Assembly (NCBI RefSeq): GCF_027579695.1
Contig: NC_083570.1
Coordinates: 97,789,963 to 97,853,962 of the forward strand
Origin: Neoarius graeffei
Taxonomy: Eukaryota > Chordata > Actinopteri > Siluriformes > Ariidae
Length of the DNA: 64,000 bases
Direction: 5' to 3'
This document shows positions 21,961 through 33,823 of the stretch, in pieces (positions within the stretch are counted from its first letter, which is position 1; each line of letters opens with the position of its first letter). The notes under the pieces are model-generated. The model made no database searches. It was not told where the DNA came from and was given only the letters and a program-made list of their open reading frames with translations. The translations under genes and the position numbers were made by a program.

Positions 21961-22488
21961 ACAAATCCTGAATACCACCACTGTCTGGCATCCACACAAA
22001 GTGCTTAACCGTGTCACACTTTTTAATGTAATTGTACAGATCGTAGTTATTTTATATTTAGCATATTTCCACACGCACACACCCATACCCCTACACCTCC
22101 TCCCCCAATCCATCAAGCTCTGGCTGTCTGACTGCTAATGAACCTTCTCCTTCACCTCAGAGTTATACCTACAATGAAAATGATCCTGACGCCGCTCCTG
22201 TTCAGTGATATCCTAAAAGCAAATTATTAACTAAAATTCCTAGACTATGTGACATAAAAGTGACTTATGAGTCCTGGTGCAACACAGTGAGGGAAAGACT
22301 TTGGATCGAGACATGGCTATATATTAGAAATAGATTGCGATATACGAGAAACTACTGTTCAATATATTTACGAAAATATTCTAATGTTAGTGTTGTAGTG
22401 AGCAAAATGATAAAGAACTAAAATGAACATTTATCATTTTACTTGCTTCTGCTTTAAGGTTACTTATGATCAAAATTCTAATTTATAG
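21961..22488. other. Unassigned sequence
   Basis: No gene or named repeat recognised between the minisatellite and Tc1 copy B2. Confidence 0.25.
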
Positions 22489-22798
22489 TACAACCCCGAT
22501 TCCAAAAAAGTTGGGACAAAGTACAAATTGTAAATAAAAACAGAATGCAATAATTTACAAATCTCAAAAACTGATACTGTATTCACAATAGAACATAGAC
22601 AACATATCAAATGTCCAAAGTGAGACATTTTGAAATTTCATGCCAAATGTTGGCTCATTTGAAATTTCATGACAGCAACACATCTCAAAAAAGTTGGGAC
22701 AGGGGCAATAAGAGGCTGGAAAAGTTAAAGGTACAAAAAAGGAACAGCTGGAGGACCAAATTGCAACTCATTAGGTCAATTGGCAATAGGTCATTAAC

Positions 22799-24293
22799 AT
22801 GACTGGGTATAAAAAGAGCATCTTGGAGTGGCAGAGGCTCTCAGAAGTAAAGATGGGAAGAGGATCGCCAATCCCCCTAATTCTGCACCGACAAATAGTG
22901 GAGCAATATCAGAAAGGAGTTCGACAGTGTAAAATTGCAAAGAGTTTGAACATATCATCATCTACAGTGCATAATATCGTCAAAAGATTCAGAGAATCTG
23001 GAAGAATCTCTGTGCGTAAGGGTCAAGGCTGGAAAACCATACTGGGTGCCCGTGATCTTCGGGCCCTTAGACGGCACTGCATCACATACAGGCATGCTTC
23101 TGTATTGGAAATCACAAAATGGGCTCAGGAATATTTCCAGAGAACATTATCTGTGAACACAATTCACCGTGCCATCCGCCGTTGCCAGCTAAAACTCTAT
23201 AGTTCAAAGAAGAAGCCGTATCTAAACACGATCCAGAAGCGCAGACGTCTTCTCTGGGCCAAGGCTCATTTAAAATGGACTGTGGCAAAGTGGAAAACTG
23301 TTCTGTGGTCAGACGAATCAAAATTTGAAGTTCTTTATGGAAATCAGGGACGCCGTGTCATTCGGACTAAAGAGGAGAAGGACGACCCAAGTTGTTATCA
23401 GCGCTCAGTTCAGAAGCCTGCATCTCTGATGGTATGGGGTTGCATTAGTGCGTGTGGCATGGGCAGCTTACACATCTGGAAAGACACCATCAATGCTGAA
23501 AGGTATATCCAGGTTCTAGAGCAACATATGCTCCCATCCAGACGACGTCTCTTTCAGGGAAGACCTTGCATTTTCCAACATGACAATGCCAAACCGGGCG
23601 GCACGGTGGTGTAGTGGTTAGCGCTGTCGCCTCACAGCAAGAAGGTCCTGGGTTCGAGCCCCGGGGCTGGCGAGGGCCTTTCTGTGTGGAGTTTGCATGT
23701 TCTCCCCGTGTCCGCGTGGGTTTCCTCCGGGTGCTCCGGTTTCCCCCACAGTCCAAAGACATGCAGGTTAGGTTAACTGGTGACTCTAAATTGACCGTAG
23801 GTGTGAATGTGAGTGTGAATGGTTGTCTGTGTCTATGTGTCAGCCCTGTGATGACCTGGCGACTTGTCCAGGGTGTACCCCGCCTTTCGCCCGTAGTCAG
23901 CTGGGATAGGCTCCAGCTTGCCTGCGACCCTGTAGAAGGATAAAGCGGCTAGAGATAATGAGATGAGATGAGATGAGATGAGATGAGATGAGATGAGATG
24001 AGACAATGCCAAACCACATACTGCATCAATTACATCATCATGGCTGCGTAGAAGAAGGGTCCGGGTACTGAACTGGCCAGCCTGCAGTCCAGATCTTTCA
24101 CCCATAGAAAACATTTGGTGCATCATAAAACGGAAGATATGACAAAAAAGACCTAAGACAGTTGAGCAACTAGAATCCTACATTAGACAAGAATGGGTTA
24201 ACATTCCTATCCCTAAACTTGAGCAACTTGTCTCGTCAGTCCCCAGACGTTTACAGACTGTTGTAAAGAGAAAAGGGGATGTCTCACAGTGGG
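22799..24293 (+). pseudogene. Tc1 transposase, copy B2, broken by V-SINE
   Basis: The frame is open from the ATG at 22799 to the second catalytic block (FQHDNAKP), where the V-SINE enters. After the insert the remaining part resumes, with [11 protein letters not shown] intact, but a CGA codon has become TGA at 24140-24142. The first catalytic block WSDESKFE is present. One extra codon (Cys) lies in the loop before YQRSV. Compared with copy B1 this protein is lost twice over. Confidence 0.9.
23596..24001 (+). repeat. V-SINE copy 6
   Basis: Flanked by a perfect 14-bp duplication GACAATGCCAAACC (23582-23595 and 24002-24015). The tail carries nine or so GATGA units, the longest in the window. 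Confidence 0.95.
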
Positions 24294-24819
24294 AAACATG
24301 GCCTTGTCCCAACTTTTTTGAGATGTGTTGTCGTCATGAAATTTAAAATCACCTAATTTTTCTCTTTAAATGATACGTTTTCTCAGTTTAAACATTTGAT
24401 ATGTCATCTATGTTCTATTCTGAATAAAATATGGAATTTTTAAACTTCCACATCATTGCATTCCGTTTTTATTTACAATTTGTACTTTGTCCCAACTTTT
24501 TCGGAATCGGGGTTGTATACAGTATATATATTTTTAATATGGGTCAGACAGACTATATTATTTTGTAAGCACAAATAATGTTCTTTTATACGGTGTAATG
24601 AGATTCTATCTGGCTGTTTCTCATTATGTAATCACTCAACTTCAAGAAATAATCATTAAACTCATCAGAGAACATCTTTACAACCACGGTGAAACAGAAA
24701 AGCAGCTCAGAATTCTCAACACCTATAATCACAACAACAGCAGAAAACCTCATTAGGTTCCACTTCTATCTGCCCAGAACAGGAATCTGGGTTTACAGTG
24801 AACACAGGCAGACCCAAGC

Positions 24820-25300
24820 TGTCCAGCCGAGGATTGGAAAAACATCGTCCAGTCTGACGAATCAAGATTTGTGCTGCAACATGAAGATGGTACCGATTTG
24901 GAACCCAGCTCGCTTGGTAAAATCAGTTCAGGCTAGTGTTGGTGATGCAGGGAATGTTTTCTTGGCACACTTTGTTCCCTTTAATAACAATCGAGCTGTG
25001 TCACAGCTTATCTGAGTATTGTTGCTGACTACATGTATCCCTTTTAGCCCACTAATTCTTATACTGCACCATGTCACAAAGCACAACTCGTCTCAAACTG
25101 GTTCCATAAACATGACAATGAGTCCAGTGTACTTCACTGGCCTTCCCACTCACGCAATCTGAATAAGGGGTATGGTAGAATGGGATGTCGGCAGCATGGA
25201 TATGCAGCTGATGATGCAAGCATGTCGACATGGCCCAGAATCTCAAAGGAAGGTTTCCAGTACCTTGTAGAATTCATACCACAGCGTTCACGATCATAAA
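24820..25300 (+). pseudogene. Decayed Tc1 transposase remnant
   Basis: Scattered similarity to a teleost Tc1 family: a first-aspartate block near 24853 (SDESRFVLQHEDG), then a segment at 25060-25290 matching the C-terminal region (KHNSSQTGS..NMTMSPVYF, ..GMQADDASM-like). Many frame breaks; read from memory of the family. Confidence 0.5.
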
Positions 25301-25521
25301 TTTTGTGTGGTGAGGAAATACTGTTGTTTCAGGGAACTGGTCAAAGTGAGGAAATTGTCAACATGGGCTGAATTTTTTTTTTATATAAGCAACCAGGAAA
25401 TGGGTTGTGTTATGTAAAGTTGTGGGTATTTCAAATTTGGTTTTCCAGATTGCTTGATGCAGATAAGGGAAAAAAATTGAATAATTAAAAACACCCATTG
25501 ATTGTTCTTAGTATTCAACAT

Positions 25522-25912
25522 ACAGTGTCTTGCTTGTCCAGTGTCTTGCAAGTATTCATCCCCTTGATAGAATTAAAATGGATTATTGGAGGATGAGCAC
25601 CATTTCATTTACACAACATGCCTACCACTTTAAAGGGGCAAATTGTTGTTTTATTGTGACACAAACAATAATTAAGATGAAAAAAAAACAGATCTAGAGT
25701 GTGCATAGGTATTCACCCCCTTTCGTATGAAACGCCTAAATAAGAGCTGGTCCAGCCAATTCACTTCATAAGTCACATAATTAGTTGATTAAGATCCACC
25801 TGTGTGCAATCAAAGCGTCACATGATCTGTCACATGATGTCTGTATAAATCAACCTGTTCTGGAAGGACCCTGACTCTGCAACACTACTAAGCAAGCAAC
25901 ATGAAAACCAAG
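25522..25912 (+). repeat. 5' end of another Tc1 family
   Basis: Starts CAGTGTCTTGCTTGTCC, contains TATTCACCCCC and TCCACCTGTGTGCAATC, and stops at the first codons of the transposase (ATGAAAACCAAGGAGC, near 25899). The rest is missing at the junction with the duplicated locus. Confidence 0.55.
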
Positions 25913-26053
25913 GAGCAACCTCATCGCAGTCTGCATCAATGAACTTGTTAATGTGATGTCTTGCAAGATTAACAAGTAGTTGGTGAGACAGCTGACTCAC
26001 TCCTGAATTCTGTCTTGATGTAACATGCCCTTTCTAGATCACAGTTAGAAACT

Positions 26054-26423
26054 CATCTCATCATCTCTAGCCGCTTTATCCTTCTACAGGGTCGCAGGCA
26101 AGCTGGAGCCTATCCCAGCTGACTATGGGCGAAAGGCGGGGTACACCCTGGACAAGTCGCCAGGTCATCACAGGGCTGACACATAGACACAGACAACCAT
26201 TCACACTCACATTCACACCTACGGTCAATTTAGTGTCACCAGTTAACCTAACCTGCATGTCTTTGGACTGTGGGGGAAACCGGAGCACCTGGAGGAAACC
26301 CACGCGGACACGGGGAGAACATGCAAACTCCGCACAGAAAGGCCCTCGCCGGCCATGGGGGCTCGAACCCAGGACCTTCTTGCTGTGAGGCGACAGCGCT
26401 AACCACTACACCACCGTGCCACC
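26054..26423 (-). repeat. V-SINE copy 7
   Basis: Reverse orientation, 12-bp duplication CAGTTAGAAACT (26042-26053 and 26424-26435). Absent from the paralogous site at 44670. Confidence 0.94.
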
Positions 26424-26509
26424 CAGTTAGAAACTGGCAGCATCAAATTACATAGATCTTTCTGTAGAAAATGTGACAATGAAATATGCAGGAAAGGTTT
26501 GAGAAGCAG

Positions 26510-26665
26510 TTTTGGGACCGAAAGGTTGCCAGTTTGATTCCCTGGACCAGCAGGAATGGCTGAAGTGCCCTTGAGCAAGGCACCTGACCCCCAACTGTTC
26601 CCCAGGCTGCTCTGGGTATGTTGAACATTGTTTTGGATAAGAGTGTCTGCTAAATGTAATGCAGT
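26510..26665 (+). repeat. Teleost short repeat, copy 1
   Basis: Contains TTGAGCAAGGCACCTGACCC and GGATAAGAGTGTCTGCTAAA, typical of a short repeat widespread in teleost genomes. Further copies are at 44755-44918 (+) and 61890-62085 (-). Confidence 0.6.
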
Positions 26666-26954
26666 CTACTTCTACTATTTATGTAAACTGCTTATTACTA
26701 GAGCGGCGGCTACAGTTATCGACACCTTAACGATCTTTTGGCTGTTGCAAAAGTAGAAAAGACTTTCAATATGTGAATTGTGCATGAATAATTACTCAAA
26801 CTTCCACTGGAAAAAAAATGAGTTGATTCCCGATTACTTAGCGTATCAGATCACATGACACCGTTCCACAAGTATTGACACCTTTGTCCACAGTTATCAA
26901 CACCGTTCCACAATTATCGACATCCAGATAATTATTTATTTAAAATAAATAATT

Positions 26955-28360
26955 CCTCAGTGCAGCTTTTGATACTGTTGATCACAACATACTGCTATAT
27001 CGACTTGAACACTGGGTTGGGTTGACTGGTAAAGTTATCATTTGGTTAAAATCATACTTAAAAGATAGAAGCTTCTTTGTTACCATGGGAAATTGTACCT
27101 CAACATCAATGTCCTTGACCTGTGGTGTCCCCCAGGGGTCGATCCTTGGACCATTACTATTCAACCTTTATATGCTCCCACTTGGACAAATTATCAAGAA
27201 CAACTCAATTTTGTATCACTGCTATGCAGATGATACCCAAATTTATTTTGCTCTATCACCTAATGATTATGCCCCCCTTGAATGTCTCTACCAGTGTATC
27301 GATCAAATCAACAGCTGGATGTCACACAATTTTCTTCAGCTGAACTCAGATAAAACAGAAGTAATTCTATTTGGAAAAAAAGATGAAAGACTCAGGATTA
27401 CCACTATTCTTGACACAAAAGGGATTAAAACTAAAGAAATGTTTAAAAATCTTGGTGTTTTCATTGACAGCGAGCTAAACTTTGACAGTCACATGAAAGC
27501 AATCACTAAATCGGCATTTTATCACCTAAAAAACATTTCCAAACTAAGAGGACTTATGTCAAAAAATGATCTGGAAAAACTAATACATGCCTTCATCTCT
27601 AGTAGGGTTGATTACTGCAATGGCCTTTTCACAGGCCTGCCAAAAAAGACCATCAAACGACTTCAGCTGGTTCAAAATGCAGCGGCGAGGGTTCTCACAC
27701 GAGCAAAAAGAACAGAGCACATTACTCCAATTCTAAGGTCCCTTCACTGGCTTCCAGTAAGCTACAGAATTGACTTTAAAGCATTGCTGCTGGTGTACAA
27801 ATCTCTAAATGGTACAGGGCCCAATTACCTCTCTGATATGTTGCAGCGGCCTAACCCAATCAGATCTACCAGATCGCAGCAGAAAAATTTACTGGTAAAA
27901 CCAGTTGTTAAAACAAAGTGTGGTGAAGCAGCTTTTAGCTACTATGCAGTACAGCTATGGAACCAACTCCCAGAGGACATCAAAAATGCTCCTGCTGTTG
28001 GCAGCTTCAAATCTAGACTAAAGACCAAGCTGTTCTCAGATGCTTTCTGCTAACTGATAAATATTGTCATCTTTACATGTTTTAAACTTTACTTAACTTT
28101 TACAGTCTTTGCATGTTTTAAACTTTACTTAACTTTTATTCTATTTTATTCTGCTTTTTTTACTGAACTTTTACTTCATTTTATTATTTTATTTCTACTA
28201 TTGTTTAATTCTTATTTTTTTCTTTCTTCTTCCCCATTTATTTTATGTAATTTTATTCTCTATTGTTTACTGTTTTGCCTTTACCTCTGTAAAGCACATT
28301 GAACTGCCACTGTGTATGAAATGCACTATATAAATAAACTTGCCTTGCCTTTAAAATAAT
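26955..28360 (+). mobile_element. L2-type LINE, 5'-truncated, copy 1
   Basis: Begins inside the reverse transcriptase (SAAFDTVDHNILL) and ends with the 3' sequence CACTATATAAATAAACTTGC usual for fish L2. Loss of the 5' part is the common outcome of incomplete reverse transcription. Confidence 0.85.
26957..28053 (+). pseudogene. L2 reverse transcriptase, C-terminal two-thirds
   Basis: Open for about 365 codons. Motifs: AAFDTVDH (palm start), GVPQGSILGPLLF, the catalytic YADD at 27223-27234 in CYADDTQIYF, LQLNSDKTEVILFG, then the C-terminal domain with SRVDYCNGLFTGLP, LQLVQNAAARVLT, LHWLPVSYRIDFK and AFSYYAVQLWNQLP. The endonuclease and the first part of the polymerase are missing, so it cannot move on its own. 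Its near-identical sister lies at 29932-30785. Confidence 0.85.
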
Positions 28361-28735
28361 AATAATTTAAGTTAACAAAACAGTTTTTATTTAAATTTTT
28401 TTTACATAGACTTATATTTCGTCCAAAATATCTTTTATATAAATATATGGATGTCTGTGTTTACGTAAATGAGGAAGTAATTCTGTTTGTAAGCAAATGA
28501 ACTGATATCGTTGAACCTGTGTCAGAAAATCTTTTTGTTCCACTTTAGGCATTTTCATAGATCACATTTTGTTAAATCATTCATCGTTGTTTGTATTAAT
28601 TTCTAGTTTTGTCGTTTACCAATAAATGTCAACAGGCAATCGACATTGTAACCGCATGAAAATCCAGGTCAAAGGTCGCATGTCATTCCTCGAACCAAAA
28701 TATAAAACGTCTACTGATATTGCAAATTCTTTTTG

Positions 28736-28869
28736 ATCTTAATTCATGACATGACATGACATTACAGGTGTTTAACAGATGCTCTATTGAATACATGGCA
28801 TGGAAATCTGAACCTCAAACATACACTTGCACGAAAGAAGGTACCTTAAAATCACCTTTATTGAATTCA
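28736..28869. other. Junction after truncated repeat X
   Basis: Sequence leaves similarity with the other X copies here; no feature recognised. Confidence 0.25.
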
Positions 28870-28881
28870 CAATCTCAAAGC

Positions 28882-29248
28882 GGGGCGGCATGGTGGTGTA
28901 GTGGTTAGCGCTGTCGCCTCACAGCAAGAAGGTCCGGGTTCGAGCCCCGTGGCCGGCGAAGGCCTTTCTGTGCGGAGTTTGCATGTTGTCCGCGTGGGTA
29001 CCCTCCGGGTGCTCCGGTTTCCCCCACAGTCCAAAGACATGCAGGTTAGGTTAACTGGCGACTCTAAATTGACCGTAGGTGTGAATGTGAGTGTGAATGG
29101 TTGTCTGTGTCTATGTGTCAGCCCTGTGATGACCTGGCGACTTGTCCAGGGTGTACCCCGCCTTTCGCCCGTAGTCAGCTGGGATAGGCTCCAGCTTGCC
29201 TGCGACCCTGTAGAACAGGATAAAGCAGCTACAGATAATGAGATGAGA
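28882..29248 (+). repeat. V-SINE copy 8
   Basis: 12-bp duplication CAATCTCAAAGC (28870-28881 and 29249-29260). A small deletion lies in the core near 28987. Confidence 0.94.
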
Positions 29249-29260
29249 CAATCTCAAAGC

Positions 29261-29611
29261 TGAGTGGGTCTTGAACATGCTGACCTCTGAACTTCCGCTA
29301 ACAGTTGTTAAAGCTTTGCCCGATTACAAGAGACCAACTTGAGAACTGTGCCAAAACAAAATGGCGGCTCTGATTAAAATCATTGTAAAAGGACTTTTCT
29401 GTGGTTGAACACCGACGTCTGTTTGGCTTCTCAGTGTCTAAAACATACCTTGGACTATTTTCAAAAGAAAACAGACCTGCTTGTTGCTTGTATTTCTTAC
29501 CTTATTACATTTTAAGGGTTTTGCAGCTTAATGGCAAGTTTGTGCTTGTCACCCGAAATGCCTTTATAGACTGCTGTCTGTCCTGGTCCCCCATTCGAGT
29601 TCTCTATTTAG
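29261..29611. other. Unassigned sequence
   Basis: No supported gene or repeat. Short open frames lack family matches. Confidence 0.2.
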
Positions 29612-30785
29612 GCAAGGCAAGGCAAGTTTATTTATATAGCACATTTCATACACAATGGCAGTTCAATGTGCTTTACAGAAGCAAAAACAGTAAACAATAG
29701 AGAAATAAAATTACATAAAATAATTTTATTTTTAATCTAAAACAATTAATTAAAATAATTAAAAGAAAATAATAAGAATTAAACAATAGTAGAAATAAAA
29801 TAATAAAATGCCAAAAAGAAAAAAGGAGAAAAAGAAAAAGAAACCAGCAGAATAAAATAGAATAAAATTAAAGTAAATTTAAAACATGCAGAGAAAGTAA
29901 AGATTATAAAAAATGTAAAAATATTAATTATTTAACAGAAAGCATCTGAGAACAGCTTGGTCTTTAGTCTAGATTTGAAGCTGCCAACAGCAGGAGCATT
30001 TTTAATGTCCTCTGGCAGTTGGTTCCATAACTGTACTGCATAGTAGCTAAAAGCTGCTTCACCACACTTTGTTTTAACAACAGGTTTTACCAGTAAATTT
30101 TTCTGTTTTGATCTGGTAGATCTGATTGGGTTAGGCCGCTGCAACATATCAGAGAGGTAATTGGGCCCTGTGCCATTTAGAGATTTGTACACCAGCAGCA
30201 ATGCTTTAAAGTCAATTCTGTAGCTTACTGGAAGCCAGTGAAGGGACCTTAGAATTGGAGTAATGTGCTCTGTTCTTTTTGTTCGTGTGAGAACCCTCGC
30301 CGCTGCATTTTGAACCAGCTGAAGTCGTTTGATGGTCTTTTTTGGCAGGCCTGTGAAAAGGCCATTGCAGTAATCAACCCTACTAGAGATGAAGGCATGT
30401 ATTAGTTTTTCCAGATCATTTTTTGACATAAGTCCTCTTAGTTTGGAAATGTTTTTTAGGTGATAAAATGCCGATTTAGTGATTGCTTTCATGTGACTGT
30501 CAAAGTTTAGCTCGCTGTCAATGAAAACACCAAGATTTTTAACCATTTCTTTAGTTTTAATCCCTTTTGTGTCAAGAATAGTGGTAATCCTGAGTCTTTC
30601 ATCTTTTTTTCCAAATAGAATTACTTCTGTTTTATCTGTGTTCAACTGAAGAAAATTTTGTGACATCCAGCTGTTGATTTGATCGATGCACTGGTAGAGA
30701 CATTCAAGGGGGGCATAATCATTAGGTGATAGAGCAAAATAAATTTGGGTATCATCTGCATAGCAGTGATACAAAATTGAATTTT
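29612..30785 (-). mobile_element. L2-type LINE, 5'-truncated, copy 2
   Basis: Minus-strand copy starting at the YADD region and ending with the same tail (GGCAAGGCAAG / TTTATTTATATAGCAC on the plus strand). Very similar to the copy at 26955-28360. Confidence 0.85.
29932..30785 (-). pseudogene. L2 reverse transcriptase C-terminal part, fused frame
   Basis: The LINE part starts at NSILYHCYADDTQIYF and stays open to KLFSDAFC. The frame continues upstream, outside the LINE, for about 120 codons to a Met at 31150-31152, giving a 406-codon chimeric frame. The upstream stretch has no recognised domain; the fusion is probably chance. As a LINE protein it lacks the endonuclease and most of the polymerase. 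Confidence 0.75.
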
Positions 30786-30789
30786 TATT

Positions 30790-31441
30790 GATAATTGATA
30801 ATTTATTGATAATTTTATTGATAAAACCATGATATTTAGTTGCACTATGTATGGTTGGTTTGTTTCCTTGGCTGTTTGAGTATTGGTACTTCAACAGAAT
30901 ATTACACGCTGTCTTGTTCTCATTTGTCACTAGAACTTGCTTGTCGAGAAGTTGAACACTGTGTTCCTGATTTTTCTCACATTGTACGTCACTCTGGATA
31001 AGGTCACCTGCTGAATGCCATGTAATGATAATAAAAACAATTAGTGGTGAAGAAACACAAGATGTTACACACACAGGATCCTCTAAACATTTAAACTCAG
31101 AATGTTCCTTCATGGAGCATAGTGTCAGAAAACCTCTGAAGTATAATATCATAATTTCACCATGATCTTAGAAAAATAATTGTAGAAAATCAATGCTGGT
31201 GTGCGCGCACATGTGTCGCACAAAATATTGAAATGAGAGAGAGTACTGTCTTTCTGAACTCACTAACAAAAGGCAGACATCCCAACCTGTAATAAAAAGT
31301 CCTTTCAGGGAAGTAACCTCAAGCCTTTAGTCATAGGATATGATGAACAGGACATGTCACAACAGAAAGTACTTCAACTCGAGACTGAAATAACCATGAA
31401 TAGAACAAAAAGGTTTTTCCAGAGACAATTTGCATGAACAG
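30790..31441. other. Unassigned sequence between L2 and hAT
   Basis: Contains (TTGATAA)-like repeats at 30783-30822 and a weak match to the short teleost repeat near 30990. No supported gene. Confidence 0.25.
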
Positions 31442-31705
31442 CAGAGGTGGGTAGCGTAGCCAAAAATTGTACTCAAGAGTATTGTTACTTTAGAATAATA
31501 TCACTCAAGTAAAAAGTAGTCGTCCAATTAATTACTTGAGTAAGAGTAAAAAGTACTAAGTGAAAAAACTACTCAAGTACTGAGTAACTGCTGAGTAAGT
31601 TTTGTTTATTGATCAGGATGTCATAACAGGCAGAGATTTCATATATATTTCACACATATAAACTGTGTGTAGTTCTGTGTATTAACAATAACAACAAGAA
31701 GCTCA

Positions 31706-31810
31706 AGGCAGTCTGCACATAAACCATAACACTGTGTGTGTGTGTGTGTGTGTGCGCACGCATGTTCACGCCAGGAAGTGACTGTTCAGCTTTAACAGCA
31801 GCTGGCTCTC
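31706..31810 (+). repeat. Direct duplication inside the hAT, first copy
   Basis: The block from AAGGCAGTCTGCACATAAAC to TTTAACAGCAGCTG is repeated at 31948-31973 plus 34987-35070, where element Y has inserted in the second copy. Confidence 0.7.
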
Positions 31811-32195
31811 AATTTTGCACTGTGAAGCTGTGACCTTTTAGCCGTGAACAGGTGAAAACCATAATAAATTAAATATTAATTAATTAAATCTTTACAAAGT
31901 AGCATAATAACAAAACAATGGGTAGAGGTTACAAAGAAAAAGAAGAAAAAGGCAGTCTGCACATAAACCATAACACATACATGTCAACCTTTGGTCAATC
32001 AAACCTGTATAACCAACCTCCAAAATCCGTATTTCCCTTATAAAATCCGTATAAGATGCAAATTAAAATAATTTACCTAAAATTTGAATGATAATTAGCA
32101 ATGATGTATCCCAGCTACTTTTTATTCAATATTAATAACAATAAACCTTCAGAATGAATACAAACCTCCAATGTTTGACAAAAACAGTGTTATCA

Positions 32196-32553
32196 GTGTA
32201 GTTACGAAGGAAATACTTCGTTGTTTGGAGACAGGTTTCACCGAGCGGCTATTATGCACGAGACTTCATATTAGCCACAAAGTCAGGAAAATCTGTTCGT
32301 AAAATTACATTATAATGACCAAATACAATGAAAAGTATTTTTCCAGTCTCACCTGTGAAAGGTAATCCCATGTGATCTCGTTTGGACGGTAAACCTGTTG
32401 GTACAGTTAAACGCAGCACATGAATGAGGCATCTTTATTCTCGGCTACTGAGAATACCAGAGACGGTTGAAGAATCTCCACTTTGCCACATCCAATATGG
32501 CGGCGAGGATGACGTATGATTCTGCGCAGAAGGCGGCGTCTATGTTTATATGT
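32196..32553 (-). repeat. Reversed copy of the THAP segment (exon 1 part)
   Basis: Inverted copy of about 36510-36870, including THAP exon 1 (the ATG on the minus strand near 32431) and its splice donor (CTCACCTGTGAAAGG near 32350). Exon 2 is missing. Confidence 0.75.
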
Positions 32554-33747
32554 CAAGGATTCTTGAGATGAGGGACAAAACCTGTCCGGGAGATAAAACT
32601 CATTGTAATGATTAAAATGTGTTTAGAAAATGTCAAATAACTTGATTAAACAATAAAACAACAACATATATATACTACAAAATGTTAATTAATGTTTTTT
32701 TACACATATATTGTATTTTAAATAGCCTAGTGTGCTGCCTGAACCTAAAAATACCCATGTCCGAAAGCACGTTTCATGACTTCACAATACTTAAATAATT
32801 GTTTAAAGTACATTAAAACAAACAAAATTGCTACTGTGATCATGTATTTTAAATGAATATTCAACCTGCGTAGGAACCAACCATTTAAAAAATATATTTA
32901 TGTACTTTTTACGGGATTGAAATCGTGTCCGGACTTTCTGTCAACACCATAAGATTTTTCTAAAAACGCAAAAAATCAGGCATTATAGTGGCCAACTCAC
33001 ATTCTAAGGACCCCTTTTCTGCTCCCTGTGTGGTGGACATGCCATGAGGGCTCTGCTCTGGTAAGTTAATATTTCACATATTTGTCTTAAATTATCTTCT
33101 TTTACAGAACCACCTATGTCACAACCATAGTGTCAACACCATGGTCGATAAAATTCAAGGTTTATGTGATTTTATTCAGAAATAAAAGTTTAATCTAACT
33201 TTATTTTGGAGGCCATAAGCAGCTGGTGAAAAACAAGATGGCTCCTGCAAAGAAAACACGTTATGATGAAAAGTTGAAGATTTCGTCAACTCCGTAAGAC
33301 TCCATCAGACGTCAACTCCATAAGAAAATTTGTCTTATGGAGTTGACCACTTAACTTATGGTGTTGACAAATGGGACTTGAATGTATTATTTACCCATTT
33401 AATTAAATTTTATACATTGACATTGTAGTTTTATTATTTTATATTTTAATAACATACATTCATTCAATATGAAATACACAGAAGATAATTATTTCTTTTG
33501 TAATACTGAATTCAGTCTGTATGTACTGTGTGTGTGTGTGTTCATTATGTGAGAAATAAGTAAGTTACAATATAATACACGTTATGTTTTCCATTTAAGG
33601 TGCTTAAATAACGAAGAGCTTTTGTATTATTTGAACATTCATATTTGTTGAATATGGTATAATTATTATTATGCTGATTTCAATCTGCCTATTATAAGGA
33701 AAGTAAGTCAAGTACACACATGTATACATGTACATGTTTTGAGTCTC

Positions 33748-33823
<76 letters not shown>

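Larger units (their letters stand above)
22491..24515 (+). mobile_element. Tc1 element B, copy 2, split by a V-SINE
   Basis: TA-flanked (22489-22490 and 24516-24517), with the same long IR/DR ends as copies 1 and 3. A V-SINE of about 406 bp lies inside the transposase gene. Confidence 0.92.
25915..26700 (+). repeat. Duplicated locus, copy 1 (left part)
   Basis: Matches 39262-39373 joined to 44639-44945. A V-SINE interrupts this copy; an L2 LINE interrupts the other. Similarity continues into repeat X on the right. Confidence 0.75.
26700..28735 (-). mobile_element. Repeat family X, copy 2 (split by L2)
   Basis: Opposite orientation to copy 1. Left terminus has GGCTACAGTTATCGACACC; motifs CACAATTATCGACATCC and others follow. 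An L2 LINE splits it between about 26955 and 28360. The far end is cut at about 28735, where copies 1 and 3 continue. Confidence 0.65.

Noticed and set aside
26125..26388. Open frames of 75-148 codons within V-SINEs, on both strands, at all fourteen copies
   Set aside because: They recur at every SINE copy and follow the SINE sequence exactly. The SINE is a non-coding RNA polymerase III element, so the frames are chance products of its composition.
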